This document shows positions 7,403-17,039 of a stretch of DNA of 64,000 nucleotides, in pieces. Source of the stretch: Aliarcobacter thereius LMG 24486. Its GTDB lineage: Bacteria > Campylobacterota > Campylobacteria > Campylobacterales > Arcobacteraceae. The notes beneath the pieces were generated by a model. It worked only from the letters and a program-made list of their open reading frames with translations. It did not search any database and was not told where the DNA came from. The DNA is taken from the NCBI RefSeq assembly GCF_004214815.1, contig NZ_CP035926.1, positions 1,550,001-1,614,000 of the forward strand, given 5' to 3'. Numbering within the stretch: the stretch's first letter is position 1; every line of letters starts with the position of its first letter. Position numbers and translations under genes: made by a program.

Positions 7403-9103
7403 AATATCCAGAAAGAGATTGAAAACAAATTTCCAAAAATAAAAACAAAAGAAAACTTCATAAAAAAATCTATTTTTAAAGTAGCAAAAAAGCTAGTTCA
7501 CGAAGATTCTATAAATAAGTTTTTATCTCAAAACTCTCATTTAAAAGGTTTTGATTTTGTTGATGCTGTATTAGATTATTTTGATTTTGACTATACAGTT
7601 TCAAGCAATGATTTACAAAATATTCCATCTAATGGAAAAGTAGTAATAATATCAAATCATCCTCTTGGTGGACTTGATGCTTTATGTTTATTAAAACTTG
7701 TAGGAAGTGTAAGAAAAGACATAAAGATTGTAGCAAATGATTTTTTAGCAGGTTTTGAAGCACTAAATTCACTTATTATTCCAATAGATAATTTCCAAAA
7801 AAGACAGAGTAAGAATAGTATAAAAAAGATTTATGATTCACTTTTAAATGATGAAGCTCTTATAGTTTTTCCAGCTGGAGAAGTAAGTCGTGCAACACAT
7901 ATTGGAATAAAAGATAAGAATTGGAGCAAAGGTTTTCTAAATTTTGCTAAGAATTCTGGCTCTGCTATTTTGCCTATATTTATAGATGCAAAGAATTCAA
8001 AAACTTTTTATACTATCTCTTTACTAAACAAAACTTTCTCAACTCTTTTATTATCAAATGAGATGTTTAACAAAAAATCAAAACATATAAATATTAAAAT
8101 TGGACAAATTATTCCAAATGAGAATATTATACCAAGAGCTTTGGATAAGAATTTTATTGTAAATCTATATAAAAAACATCTTTATGCTCTAAAAAAAGGG
8201 AAAAAATCATATTTTCAAACTCAATCAGCAATAGCTCATCCAGTAAGTAGGATTGACCTTTTAAATGAATTAAGAAAATCACAAGTTTTAGGTGAAACAA
8301 ATGATGGAAAAATAATATATTTGTATGATTATGTTGAAGATTCTATTGTTTTAAAAGAACTTGGACGCTTAAGAGAGTTATCTTTTAGAAAAGTTGGTGA
8401 AGGTGTAAATAAAAAAAGAGATACAGATAAGTATGATATTTACTACCAACACATAATTTTATATGATAGAAGTGAACTTGAGATAGTTGGTTCATATAGA
8501 ATTGCAAATTCTGAAAAAGTTTTTAAAGAGTTTGGTGTAAAAGGTTTTTACTCAAACTCTCTTTTTGAATTTAATGATGAGTTTTTATTTTATCTTCAAA
8601 ATTCAGCTGAACTTGGAAGATCATTTGTACAACCAAAATATTGGGGAACAAGAGCTTTAGATTATCTTTGGTTTGGAATTGGAGCATATTTAAGAGCAAA
8701 TCCAAATATAAAATATCTTTTTGGTCCAGTTTCTATTTCTGGAACTTTTCCATCTGTTGCAAAAGATTTACTTGTATATTATTACTCTTTCTATTTTAAA
8801 GAAGAAAAAGAGCTTGTAGTTTCAAAAAATAGATACAACTACAAAAATAGTCCAAATGATTTAGCAGAATTTTTTAACTTTGAAAGCAAACAACAAGATT
8901 TTAGAACTTTAAAATCAGCATTAGGAAATATTGGAGTTACAATTCCAACTCTATATAAACAATATGCAGAACTTACAAATGATGAAGGAGTGAAGTTTTT
9001 AGATTTTAATGTGGATAAAGAGTTTAATGATTGTGTAGATGGTTTTATTTTAGTAGAAATAGAAAAAATAAAAGAGCATATAAAACTAAGATATATTTCA
9101 TAG
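7397..9103 (+). CDS. OlsF-like bifunctional acyltransferase (PlsC-type domain fused to GNAT/OlsB-type domain)
   Basis: This 568-residue protein has two acyl-transfer domains. The N-terminal half (about 60-260) is a PlsC/LPLAT domain with the catalytic NHX4D block NHPLGGLD near residue 88 and the glycerol-phosphate-site motif FPAGEVSR. The C-terminal half (about 285-500) resembles the OlsB/hemolysin-like N-acyltransferase family (LGRLRELSFRKVGEG, GSYRIA, ELGRSFVQPKYWG). This order is that of OlsF, which makes ornithine lipids by N-acylation and then O-acylation. A function in aminolipid synthesis at the inner membrane is therefore likely; the head group is not proven. The gene is monocistronic, with its start inside a hairpin (see 7369-7402). 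Confidence 0.75.
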   Translation: MINIQKEIENKFPKIKTKENFIKKSIFKVAKKLVHEDSINKFLSQNSHLKGFDFVDAVLDYFDFDYTVSSNDLQNIPSNGKVVIISNHPLGGLDALCLLKLVGSVRKDIKIVANDFLAGFEALNSLIIPIDNFQKRQSKNSIKKIYDSLLNDEALIVFPAGEVSRATHIGIKDKNWSKGFLNFAKNSGSAILPIFIDAKNSKTFYTISLLNKTFSTLLLSNEMFNKKSKHINIKIGQIIPNENIIPRALDKNFIVNLYKKHLYALKKGKKSYFQTQSAIAHPVSRIDLLNELRKSQVLGETNDGKIIYLYDYVEDSIVLKELGRLRELSFRKVGEGVNKKRDTDKYDIYYQHIILYDRSELEIVGSYRIANSEKVFKEFGVKGFYSNSLFEFNDEFLFYLQNSAELGRSFVQPKYWGTRALDYLWFGIGAYLRANPNIKYLFGPVSISGTFPSVAKDLLVYYYSFYFKEEKELVVSKNRYNYKNSPNDLAEFFNFESKQQDFRTLKSALGNIGVTIPTLYKQYAELTNDEGVKFLDFNVDKEFNDCVDGFILVEIEKIKEHIKLRYIS

Positions 9104-9156
9104 CTTAAGCCTTTTTTGATACAATTTCCAAAAAATTAAAATAAAAAGGTATCAAA

Positions 9157-9666
9157 ATAGAGTTAATTAAATTAAATAAAAATCATATAAATGATTTTAA
9201 GAATATAAATAATATTACAAAAAAAGAGTTAGAAAATCCTGATTTTTTCATAGGCTTTTTTAGTGATGAAGAGATTTCTGAAATATTAAATCAAAAAGAG
9301 AATTTTGAAGATACTATATTTTATGGTTTTTTTAAAGATGAAAAATTACTATCTATTTCAGGACTTTTTTTTGATGTATATGATTTTAAAGATGAATTAA
9401 ATAAATTAAATATAGTTCCAAAGTATTGTGCTGAAATTGGAGCTTCAATGACTTTAAGAAGTGCAAGAGGTCAAAAGTGTATGCTAAATTTAAATAAAAG
9501 ATTATTAGCTTTAGCAAAAGAAAAAAATATTAAATATATTATTGCAACTGCTCATCCAAAAAATATTGCTAGTAATAAATCTTTACAAAATTTAAATATG
9601 AAATTTATAAAAGAGATTATAAGATCAAACTATCCAAGAAATTTATATATTTTAGAACTAAGCTAA
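9157..9666 (+). CDS. GNAT-like acetyltransferase gene with non-canonical (ATA) start codon, possibly a decayed start
   Basis: An open frame of about 169 codons runs from a stop at 9142-9144 to 9666. It is GNAT-like in the second half: acceptor region with GLFFDVYDF, then RGQKCMLNLNKRLLALAKE and ATAHPKNIASNKSLQNLNMKFIKE, the usual acetyl-CoA loop and Asn-rich helix. No ATG, GTG or TTG occurs before the ATG at 9448, which lies just before the CoA loop and would drop the first domain half. The natural start position, 7 bases after AAAAAGG, reads ATA at 9157. Either ATA is used, or an ATG has mutated and the gene is a recent pseudogene. The rest of the frame is intact. Confidence 0.6.
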   Translation: MELIKLNKNHINDFKNINNITKKELENPDFFIGFFSDEEISEILNQKENFEDTIFYGFFKDEKLLSISGLFFDVYDFKDELNKLNIVPKYCAEIGASMTLRSARGQKCMLNLNKRLLALAKEKNIKYIIATAHPKNIASNKSLQNLNMKFIKEIIRSNYPRNLYILELS

Positions 9667-9667
9667 G

Positions 9668-9689
9668 CTCTTTCCAAAATTGGAAAGAG
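9668..9689. terminator. Hairpin terminator between the GNAT-like gene and the rhodanese gene
   Basis: An inverted repeat CTCTTTCCAA/TTGGAAAGAG is followed on the plus strand by TTTAACTATTTTTT. It sits between convergent genes. Confidence 0.65.
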
Positions 9690-9694
9690 TTTAA

Positions 9695-10210
9695 CTATTT
9701 TTTACAATGTTCAGCGTAATAATTACCAAACTTTGTTTTTGTACCACCTTTATAATCACCTGATGTGTACTTAGTAACCACTGGATTACACTCATCTATC
9801 CATTTATTTATCTCATATATTTTGACAGTTGTAAATCCCATTTGCTTAAATGCTTGTGCCTCAATTGCAGCTCTTGAAGCTGTATTACAAACCACAACTA
9901 GCTTATCTTTTACAAAATTGTCATCATCATCCAAAACTATATTTTCTAAAGCTTTTTCAGGAGTTTCTCTTCCAACTCTATAACTTCCTTTTATAGCTGC
10001 TCCAGCCCATTCTTCCATAGTTCTAACATCAACAACAGCCCAATCTTTTGCTTTTAAAGCATCTTTTACCTCTTGTGTTGTTGCCATCATTCCACTTTTT
10101 TTTGCTTCATCTTTAAGTTTTTTACTAAATTCATCATAAGAGATAAATTCTGCACTAAAAAGTGAACAACTTAGTAAAGATAAAAAAGTAAATATCTTTA
10201 ATATTTCCAT
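9695..10210 (-). CDS. Periplasmic rhodanese-domain protein
   Basis: This 171-residue protein has a cleavable signal peptide (about residues 1-20, ending LFSAEF) and a single rhodanese domain. Landmarks are the VVDVRTMEEW strand and the active-site loop VVCNTASRA, with catalytic Cys108 followed by N-T-A-S-R. It may handle persulfide or thiosulfate sulfur in the periplasm, as such single-domain rhodaneses do; the physiological acceptor is unknown. It is a single gene on the minus strand with an AAGGAGTATATT ribosome-binding site. All expected active-site positions are present. Confidence 0.85.
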   Translation of the reverse strand: MEILKIFTFLSLLSCSLFSAEFISYDEFSKKLKDEAKKSGMMATTQEVKDALKAKDWAVVDVRTMEEWAGAAIKGSYRVGRETPEKALENIVLDDDDNFVKDKLVVVCNTASRAAIEAQAFKQMGFTTVKIYEINKWIDECNPVVTKYTSGDYKGGTKTKFGNYYAEHCKK

Positions 10211-10293
10211 AATATACTCCTTATTTAAATAGATTCTAGTATATAAAAAACTCTATTAACTTATAATAAATTATTATCTTAAACACATTTGTA

Positions 10294-12420
10294 TTACTTA
10301 TAATGCATCTGCTTATAACCTTCTACTCTTTTTTTATAGCTTGAGTTTAACATAGCATTCTTACTATCTAAAAAGTCTATTGCAAGGCATTCTTGATTTC
10401 CTCTTCCAATTCTTCCTAAATATTGAATCAATCTTCCATAATACGAAATTGGAGTTGCAAATAATATTGTATTTAAATGAGGAAAATCTATTCCTTCTCC
10501 AAAAAAAGAGCTTGTTGCAAGAATTAAAGAGCTTGATTTAACTTTTTGCATATTTTCTACTTGCTCTTTTTTATTTTGACTTCCATGTACTGAAACAAAC
10601 TCTAGTTGTTCTTCTTCTAAAAACTTCTCCAAAATATTTATATGTTCAATTCTATCACTTAAAAGAAGTATCTTCCTATCCTTATTCTCTTTTATTGCAC
10701 TAATTATCTCTTTATTTCTATCTTCATCTAAAATTAGTTCATTTACTATTGAAGCATAATTATCAAGATTTGATGTGAAATTTGTTCTTACAATTTTTAA
10801 TCTATTCGTATGAGTTCTTGGCTTTTTATACTCATAAGATATTTGCCCTAATTGCTGATATAAAATTGGGTCTAATTCATCTTTTCTATTTGGAGTTGCA
10901 CTAAGTCCTAAAATATATCTTCCTTTAAAATTTTTAATAATCTGTTCAAAAGTAAGTGCTGGAATATGATGACATTCATCAACTATAACTTGTGTATAGT
11001 TTTCTATAAGTTCGCTATTATTATTTAAACTTTGCATAGTAGCCACATCTAAATTTGTATTTAATTTGTTTTGTCCTTTTCCTAAATATCCAATATCTTT
11101 TTTTGAATATCCAAAATAATCTACAAATCTACTAATCCATTGTTCTAAAAGCATATTTTTATTTACTATTATAAGAGTTTTTACAGCTCTTTGCTCAAAT
11201 ATTTTTGCACCAATTAATGTTTTACCAAATCCTGGTGGTGCTACACAAATTGATGAATCATATTTTAAAATCTCTCTTATAGCATCATCTTGCTCCGGTC
11301 TTAAAGTGTATAAAAGCTCTTTTACTTCTATTTTATTAAATACTCTTTTATCATCTATTTTAAAATCCAAAGCATTTTCATTGAAATACTCTATTAAATT
11401 CTCTTTTAATCCTCTTGGCAAAGTTATGAAATTTGCACTCTCTTCATATCCTTTTAAATATTTTGGAGTATTATAAAGTGGTTTTCTAAGATTTGTTAAA
11501 AGTTTTATTTGTGGATTTAAAAATGTTGCAAAAGATTTTAATTTTGATATAAAACTTTTTGAAAAGTTTGTTATATTAAATTTAATTCCACTTTCAAGCT
11601 CAATTTGGAATTCATTTATAGGAAATTCTATACTTTTTAAACTTTTCTCAACATTTCTTGTACTTATAACTTCTGCAAAACTATAAACAACTTGTTTTGG
11701 TACTTTTTTTATATTTATTAGATATTTCCATTGATCTTCGTATGTTTTTTTCGTATCAATATCAAAAAAAACTGTACGATTTTTATTTCTATATAAAAGT
11801 TGTAAAGGAAGTTCTATATAAGAACCTAATCTTTCATTTGAAGAGAACTCACTATTTGGATATATTTTTGCACTAATATTTGCTTTTTTTTGTAAAAAGT
11901 ATAAAAAGCTATAAGATATTTTTGAATTAATTTTCTCTTCAAAAAAAATCCAAGCAAAAATTGAATTATATGAACTTAAACTATATTGTGCCTCAATATT
12001 TAACTCTTTTAAAGCTCTTTGCAATTTGAATATTTCTTCGCTATTAAGTTCAAGAACAACATAAGAACACTCTTGATTTTTATTTATTAAATAAGAAGCT
12101 AAAAAAATATTCCCTCTTAAGTGTTCTTCTAGTTCTTTATTTGTAAGTGGAAGATAATCTTCTCCCATAAAAGTTGTACTTACTGGACTAAATCCAGCTC
12201 GTTTATTGTCTTTGCTTTTCCATCTTTTTAAATAGATATTTTCTCTTGCTACAAAAAGCTCTCTAAATAGTTCTATTCTCTCATTTTTTGATAATTTTCT
12301 TTCTACTATATTTTGATTATCTTTTAAACTCTTTTCAAGTTCTTCTATTCTTGCTTCAACTCTTTCTTTTTCTAAATATAGCTCTTTTAACTCTTGTTCA
12401 ATCTTAATATTTTGCTTCAT
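10294..12420 (-). CDS. TOTE-type primase-helicase: degenerate archaeo-eukaryotic primase domain fused to SF2 DEAD/DEAH helicase
   Basis: This protein has about 708 residues: a short N-terminal coiled coil (about 1-45), a region aligning by eye with the AEP primase of TOTE-type proteins (about 48-255), a linker, and an SF2 helicase (about 370-700). Conserved AEP-family blocks are IELFRELFVARENIYLKRW, AWIFFEE, GSYIELPLQ and YEDQWKYL. The two catalytic blocks are changed: the metal-binding DFD position reads ELN and the H-x-W position reads FAW, so primer synthesis is unlikely. The helicase is intact: APPGFGKT, DECHHIP, GLSATP and QYLGRIGR. The ATG at 12420 overlaps the end of folC by 17 bp (a TTG at 12426 is also in frame). 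Its role is probably DNA repair or defence; not established. Confidence 0.75.
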   Translation of the reverse strand: MKQNIKIEQELKELYLEKERVEARIEELEKSLKDNQNIVERKLSKNERIELFRELFVARENIYLKRWKSKDNKRAGFSPVSTTFMGEDYLPLTNKELEEHLRGNIFLASYLINKNQECSYVVLELNSEEIFKLQRALKELNIEAQYSLSSYNSIFAWIFFEEKINSKISYSFLYFLQKKANISAKIYPNSEFSSNERLGSYIELPLQLLYRNKNRTVFFDIDTKKTYEDQWKYLINIKKVPKQVVYSFAEVISTRNVEKSLKSIEFPINEFQIELESGIKFNITNFSKSFISKLKSFATFLNPQIKLLTNLRKPLYNTPKYLKGYEESANFITLPRGLKENLIEYFNENALDFKIDDKRVFNKIEVKELLYTLRPEQDDAIREILKYDSSICVAPPGFGKTLIGAKIFEQRAVKTLIIVNKNMLLEQWISRFVDYFGYSKKDIGYLGKGQNKLNTNLDVATMQSLNNNSELIENYTQVIVDECHHIPALTFEQIIKNFKGRYILGLSATPNRKDELDPILYQQLGQISYEYKKPRTHTNRLKIVRTNFTSNLDNYASIVNELILDEDRNKEIISAIKENKDRKILLLSDRIEHINILEKFLEEEQLEFVSVHGSQNKKEQVENMQKVKSSSLILATSSFFGEGIDFPHLNTILFATPISYYGRLIQYLGRIGRGNQECLAIDFLDSKNAMLNSSYKKRVEGYKQMHYK

Positions 12421-13567
12421 AATCAACTATATCCAGAAATTTTTCAACAACTAGAAAAGAGCCAAATACTAAATACTCTTTTGTTTTTTCCAAAGATATT
12501 TTTTCTATCTCTTTTATTTTAAGTTCTTTTATACACTTTTGTAAAATATCTTTTTTTACAACTCTTTTATCTTTTAAATCCAAAATAAAAAGTTCATCAA
12601 TAATAGGTTTTAAAATAGTTAAAACCTCTTTAAAATCTTTATCTGCATATGAATTATAAATCAAAGTCAACTTTTTATCTTTAAACTCATTTAATATAAC
12701 TTTTGCTGCAAGTGGATTATGTCCAACATCAATAGTAATATTTGACACAATTTTTTGACATCTTCCAAAAAGTGGAGTTTTATTAAAAATTTCAAAATCA
12801 ATATCAACTTTTAGCTCTTCTAATGCTCTTAAAACTAAAGATAGATTTCTTTTTAAATATGTAGCAAAAGAAAATTCATAATCTATATTAAAATCTTCAA
12901 CTTTCAAAATCTCTATATCTTTATTAAATTCTTCTTTTAACTCTTTTTTTACTATTTTTGCAACTTCAAAAACTTCATTAAACTCTTGATAACCGATTAT
13001 CATCTTTGTATCAACCGAACGAATTTTTGTTTTTGCAATCTCTTCTATGGTATTACCCAAAAATGCAGTGTGGTCAACTCCTATTGTTGTAATTAAACTT
13101 AAATCATTTTTTACAGAGTTTGTAGCATCAAACTCTCCACCTAATCCTGCTTCAAGAACCAAATAATCACAATCTTTACTAATGTAATATGCCAAAAGTG
13201 TTGTATATTCAAAATAAGTAAGCTTTTCTAGAAGTTCTAAAGAGTAAATATTTTGTAGAAATTTGTGTGCATTATTTAGCTCTTCATCATTTATATCAGA
13301 TCCATTTAACCAAATTCTTTCATTGAATTTTTTTATATGTGGAGAGCTATAATGAAGAGTTTTAAAACCTTTTTTATATAAATAATAGGCTAAAAATCTT
13401 CCTGTACTCCCTTTACCATTTGTTCCAACAATATGAATTGTAAAAGGAGTTTTTATATGAATTAGAAGCTCTTTTGAAGCTTTTTCTATATAGCTATAAT
13501 CTATTTTATCATAGTACATAGTTTTATGTTCTAAAAACTCTTTTAAACTTATCTCTTTTAAATTCAT
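12404..13567 (-). CDS. folC: Bifunctional dihydrofolate/folylpolyglutamate synthase
   Basis: This 387-residue Mur-ligase-like ATP-dependent enzyme adds glutamate to dihydropteroate and folates in the cytosol. It shows the P-loop GTNGKGSTGRFLAYY, the substrate loop HYSSPHIKKFNERI, the AGLGGEFDATN block and the C-terminal HNPLAAK motif. It is slightly shorter than the E. coli enzyme (about 420) but keeps all core motifs. It sits 3 bp after the lptE-like gene and overlaps the helicase gene. The order leuS-lptE-folC is conserved in Campylobacter. Confidence 0.93.
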   Translation of the reverse strand: MNLKEISLKEFLEHKTMYYDKIDYSYIEKASKELLIHIKTPFTIHIVGTNGKGSTGRFLAYYLYKKGFKTLHYSSPHIKKFNERIWLNGSDINDEELNNAHKFLQNIYSLELLEKLTYFEYTTLLAYYISKDCDYLVLEAGLGGEFDATNSVKNDLSLITTIGVDHTAFLGNTIEEIAKTKIRSVDTKMIIGYQEFNEVFEVAKIVKKELKEEFNKDIEILKVEDFNIDYEFSFATYLKRNLSLVLRALEELKVDIDFEIFNKTPLFGRCQKIVSNITIDVGHNPLAAKVILNEFKDKKLTLIYNSYADKDFKEVLTILKPIIDELFILDLKDKRVVKKDILQKCIKELKIKEIEKISLEKTKEYLVFGSFLVVEKFLDIVDYEAKY

Positions 13568-13570
13568 ATT

Positions 13571-14080
13571 TTACTCAAATGAAGCAACAGCTACTCTTGA
13601 TAAAAGTTCACTTACAGCCATATCACTTGCTTTTGAAACTGCTTCAAATCTATGTGTATCATTCAATGTTACACCTTGACCAATAGCAAAGTCATTCTCT
13701 CCTGAAATATCAAATCTTATAGTTTTTCCTGTACTTTTTGTAAAATATTTAACTCCAAGATTTACTTTTGCTTTATATAGTTTATTATGACCATCTTTAT
13801 CATATTGCAAAACATTAAAACTAACACTTTTTATACTCAAATCCATTATTACTTCTGCTTCAAACTCATTATCAACTAATTTTGAATCTATCTTTTGAAT
13901 CAAAATTTTTGTAATAGCATCTTTTACAAGAACAGAGTTTCTTGGATCATTAGCTCTTATTTCAACTCTTACATAAACATTTTTATCCAATTGCTCTTTG
14001 GCATAATAAGCACTTGGTTTATATCCACAAGAAGAGAAAAATATAGCAATAAGTAAAAAAAGTGTAGTTTTTTTAAACAT
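13571..14080 (-). CDS. lptE: LPS-assembly lipoprotein LptE-like
   Basis: This 169-residue predicted outer-membrane lipoprotein has signal peptide MFKKTTLFLLIAIFFSSC with lipobox SSC (lipidated Cys at residue 18), followed by GYKP, the usual start of mature LptE. The remainder is an alternating strand/helix pattern of the LptE/secretin-like fold (VYVRVEIRAND, SVLVKDAITKIL). LptE plugs LptD and helps insert LPS into the outer membrane. Assignment rests on the lipoprotein signal, size, GYKP start and its place between leuS and folC as in Campylobacter; sequence similarity to enteric LptE is weak. Confidence 0.75.
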   Translation of the reverse strand: MFKKTTLFLLIAIFFSSCGYKPSAYYAKEQLDKNVYVRVEIRANDPRNSVLVKDAITKILIQKIDSKLVDNEFEAEVIMDLSIKSVSFNVLQYDKDGHNKLYKAKVNLGVKYFTKSTGKTIRFDISGENDFAIGQGVTLNDTHRFEAVSKASDMAVSELLSRVAVASFE

Positions 14081-14082
14081 AT

Positions 14083-16554
14083 TTAACCTTTAATTACTAT
14101 ATTTACAAGTTTATTTGGCACAACAATTTCTTTAATTATTGTTGCATTTTCTAGCCATTTTTCTGATGATTTTTTAGCTAATTTTAAAATCTCTTCATTT
14201 GAAGCATCTTTTGAAACTTCAATTTCAGATCTTTTTTTACCATTTATTGTAACAGCTAAAACTATACTATCTTGTTCAAATACTTCATTCTTAATCTCTA
14301 TAGTTTTTTCAAAATTCTCTAAATCAAAAAATTCATTTGCTAATTCCCAAGATGTATGTGGAATGATTGGCTCTAAAATATTTGTTAATATATAATAAGC
14401 TTCTGCCCAAATAGCTTCATTTTTTTGTACTTGTAATGAGTTTAAAGCTTCCATACAAGATGCTATTAAAGTATTAAAAGCATAAGTTTTTGTTAAAACT
14501 TCATTTGATTTAACTAAAGCTTCATATACTTTTTTTCTAGCTTCTTTTTCTTCTTTGTTTAATACTTTTTGATCAATATTTTTAAATGATTTTAATCCAT
14601 TTGGAGTAATATTTGAAGCTCTTTCATAAAATCTTTTTATAAATTTATAAGCTCCTTCAACTGCACTATCATTCCACTCAAGCTCTTTTGTTGGTGGTGC
14701 TGCAAAAAGAATAAATAATCTTGCTGTATCTGCTCCATATTTTTGAATAATTAAATCAGGATCTACAACATTTCCTTTAGATTTACTCATTTTTGCACCA
14801 TCTTTTAAAACCATTCCTTGAGTTAAAAGGTTTTTAAATGGCTCACTAGAATTTGTATATCCTAAATCTTTAAGTACTTTTGTAAAAAATCTTGCATATA
14901 AAAGGTGTAAAATGGCATGTTCAATTCCACCAATATATTGGTCAACATCCATCCAATAATTGCTATCTTCAAGATTTATAGCTTCATTATTCCATTTTTT
15001 GAAATTTGTTGCATATCTTAAAAAATACCAAGATGATTGAACAAAAGTATCTAAAGTATCAGTTTCTCTTCTTGCATCTTTCCCACATTTTGGACAAGCA
15101 CATTTTTTCCATGTTGGATGTTTTTCAAGAGGATTACCTTCTCCTGTGATTTCAACATCATCTGGAAGTGCAATTGGAAGATTTTCTATTTTTTCAGGTA
15201 CAAGTCCACAAGAATCACAATGCACAAAAGGAATAGGAGCACCCCAATATCTCTGTCTTGAAACTCCCCAATCTCTTAATTTAAAGTTTACTTTTTTTGT
15301 TCCTATTGAATTTTGTTCAAAGTGATAAATTATTGCTTCTTTAGCTTGAGCTGTTGTTAATCCACTAAATCCTTCACAATCAACTAAAATACCATCTTCT
15401 GTGAAAGCCTCTTTTAATCTACTTGAAAGAGCTTCATCTTTATTCTTTACAATAACTTGTTTAATAGGTAAATCATAATTTTGAGCAAATTCAAAATCTC
15501 TTTGATCATGTGCAGGTACACTCATAACAGCACCTCCACCATAAGATTTTAATACAAAATTAGCTGTCCAAACTGGAAGTTTTTGCCCTGTTAATGGATG
15601 AATAACCTCTATTTCTAAATCAACTCCCTCTTTTTCCAAACTAGCTCTATCTTTTTCAGCAACTTTTTGAATATTTTTTATAGCATTTAATTTATTTTTT
15701 GGTAAAAGTCCATTATCTACTATATATTTTACAATATCGTGTTCAGGTGCAATAGCAACATAAGTTACTCCATAAATTGTATCAGGTCTTGTTGTAAATA
15801 CTTCAAAACTTGAAAACATTTTATCTAGCTTTGCTCTTGTCTCTTTTGTAACTTCAAATTTAAATTCTAGCCCTTCACTTCTTCCTATCCAATTTTCTTG
15901 CATAGTTAAAACTTGTGATGGCCAAGAGTTTTCTAATGTTTTTAAATCATCAAGAAGTTTTTGTGCATATTTTGTAATAGCAATATAATATCCTGGCATC
16001 TCTTTTTGAACAACTTCATTGCTACATCTCCAGCAACAACCATCTTCAACTTGCTCATTTGCTAAAACTGTTGCACAATCATTACACCAATTCAAACTTG
16101 CACTTTTTTGGTAAACAATTCCAGCTTCATACATTTTAATAAAAATTTCTTGTTCAAACTTTGTGTATAGTTCATCACTTGTTGCAAACTCTTGCTTCTC
16201 ACAAAATGATAATCCTAAACTTCTAAGTTCTTCTTTCATATAAGCAATATTTTCATAAGTCCATTTTTTTGGATGAAGTTTATTTTGTATAGCAGCATTT
16301 TCAGCTGGCATTCCAAAACTATCCCATCCTATTGGATGAAGAACATTAAATCCATTTTTTCTAAAGTGTCTTGCAAAAGCATCTCCAATACAATAATTTC
16401 TTACATGCCCCATATGTATTCTTCCACTTGGATATGGGAACATACTTAAAATATATTTTTTTGGTAATTTATAATCTTCTTTTACTTCAAAAGATCCATT
16501 CTCTTGCCAAAAATTTTGCCATTTTTTCTCAACAATCTTACTTGCGTATTGCAT
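14083..16554 (-). CDS. leuS: Leucyl-tRNA synthetase
   Basis: This 823-residue class I aminoacyl-tRNA synthetase has the HIGH signature as HMGH in [16 protein letters not shown], the CP1 editing domain ([23 protein letters not shown]), Zn-binding Cys clusters (CNDC and CWRC; CPKCGKD), and [10 protein letters not shown] as the KMSKS loop. The C-terminal anticodon-binding and tRNA-elbow region is complete. The ATG at 16554 overlaps the stop of the upstream gene (TAATG), so it is co-translated with that small membrane protein. All catalytic and editing landmarks are intact. Confidence 0.98.
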   Translation of the reverse strand: MQYASKIVEKKWQNFWQENGSFEVKEDYKLPKKYILSMFPYPSGRIHMGHVRNYCIGDAFARHFRKNGFNVLHPIGWDSFGMPAENAAIQNKLHPKKWTYENIAYMKEELRSLGLSFCEKQEFATSDELYTKFEQEIFIKMYEAGIVYQKSASLNWCNDCATVLANEQVEDGCCWRCSNEVVQKEMPGYYIAITKYAQKLLDDLKTLENSWPSQVLTMQENWIGRSEGLEFKFEVTKETRAKLDKMFSSFEVFTTRPDTIYGVTYVAIAPEHDIVKYIVDNGLLPKNKLNAIKNIQKVAEKDRASLEKEGVDLEIEVIHPLTGQKLPVWTANFVLKSYGGGAVMSVPAHDQRDFEFAQNYDLPIKQVIVKNKDEALSSRLKEAFTEDGILVDCEGFSGLTTAQAKEAIIYHFEQNSIGTKKVNFKLRDWGVSRQRYWGAPIPFVHCDSCGLVPEKIENLPIALPDDVEITGEGNPLEKHPTWKKCACPKCGKDARRETDTLDTFVQSSWYFLRYATNFKKWNNEAINLEDSNYWMDVDQYIGGIEHAILHLLYARFFTKVLKDLGYTNSSEPFKNLLTQGMVLKDGAKMSKSKGNVVDPDLIIQKYGADTARLFILFAAPPTKELEWNDSAVEGAYKFIKRFYERASNITPNGLKSFKNIDQKVLNKEEKEARKKVYEALVKSNEVLTKTYAFNTLIASCMEALNSLQVQKNEAIWAEAYYILTNILEPIIPHTSWELANEFFDLENFEKTIEIKNEVFEQDSIVLAVTINGKKRSEIEVSKDASNEEILKLAKKSSEKWLENATIIKEIVVPNKLVNIVIKG

Positions 16555-16898
16555 TAATAATCATCCTTTTCATTACTTTTTGCACTCTCAATTAAAGATA
16601 GTGCAACTGATACAATATTTGCTATAACAGCTCCAATTGCAAGAGCAATTGCTAGCTTAACATTTCCACTAAATACATATACTAAAAATGCAGGAATCAA
16701 GTGTAAATCTGCAACTAATGAACTAGCCAAGAGTTCAGCTGCTAAAAGATTTTTTACCCCTATTTTTATAATAGTTGAAATTAAGTTCACTCCTGATGCA
16801 ACAAAAAGTGCCACTGCATTTGGATCATATATAAATCCAGCTGTTGTAGTAAGTGACATCAAAGATAAGAAAATATAGGTAACTTTACCCCAGTCCAT
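16554..16898 (-). CDS. Small integral membrane protein (DUF6394-like)
   Basis: This 114-residue protein has three or four hydrophobic helices (about 5-27, 28-48, 63-80, 83-105) and a short acidic tail [10 protein letters not shown]. It matches in size and position a conserved Campylobacterota membrane protein placed before leuS, which I recall as DUF6394; that family name is from memory. No catalytic motif is visible. Its stop codon shares a base with the leuS ATG, so it heads the leuS-lptE-folC-helicase operon. Function unknown. Confidence 0.65.
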   Translation of the reverse strand: MDWGKVTYIFLSLMSLTTTAGFIYDPNAVALFVASGVNLISTIIKIGVKNLLAAELLASSLVADLHLIPAFLVYVFSGNVKLAIALAIGAVIANIVSVALSLIESAKSNEKDDY

Positions 16899-16934
16899 TT
16901 TAATCCTTTTGATTTTAGTTTTAAACCTAACATA

Positions 16935-16968
16935 CTATCAAATTATCCATAAAAAACTAATTTGATAG
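16935..16968. repeat. 10-bp inverted repeat in the divergent leuS-operon/motA intergenic region
   Basis: The arms CTATCAAATT (16935-16944) and AATTTGATAG (16959-16968) are perfect and separated by 14 bases. The repeat lies about 70 bp upstream of motA and 40 bp upstream of the leuS operon. Spacing suits a regulator site more than a terminator. No known operator consensus is matched. Confidence 0.4.
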
Positions 16969-17039
16969 CTATTTTCTAGTACAGCTTATTTTTAATTTTT
17001 TTTAGATATGATTAAATCAATTTTTTTTTAGGAAAATAA

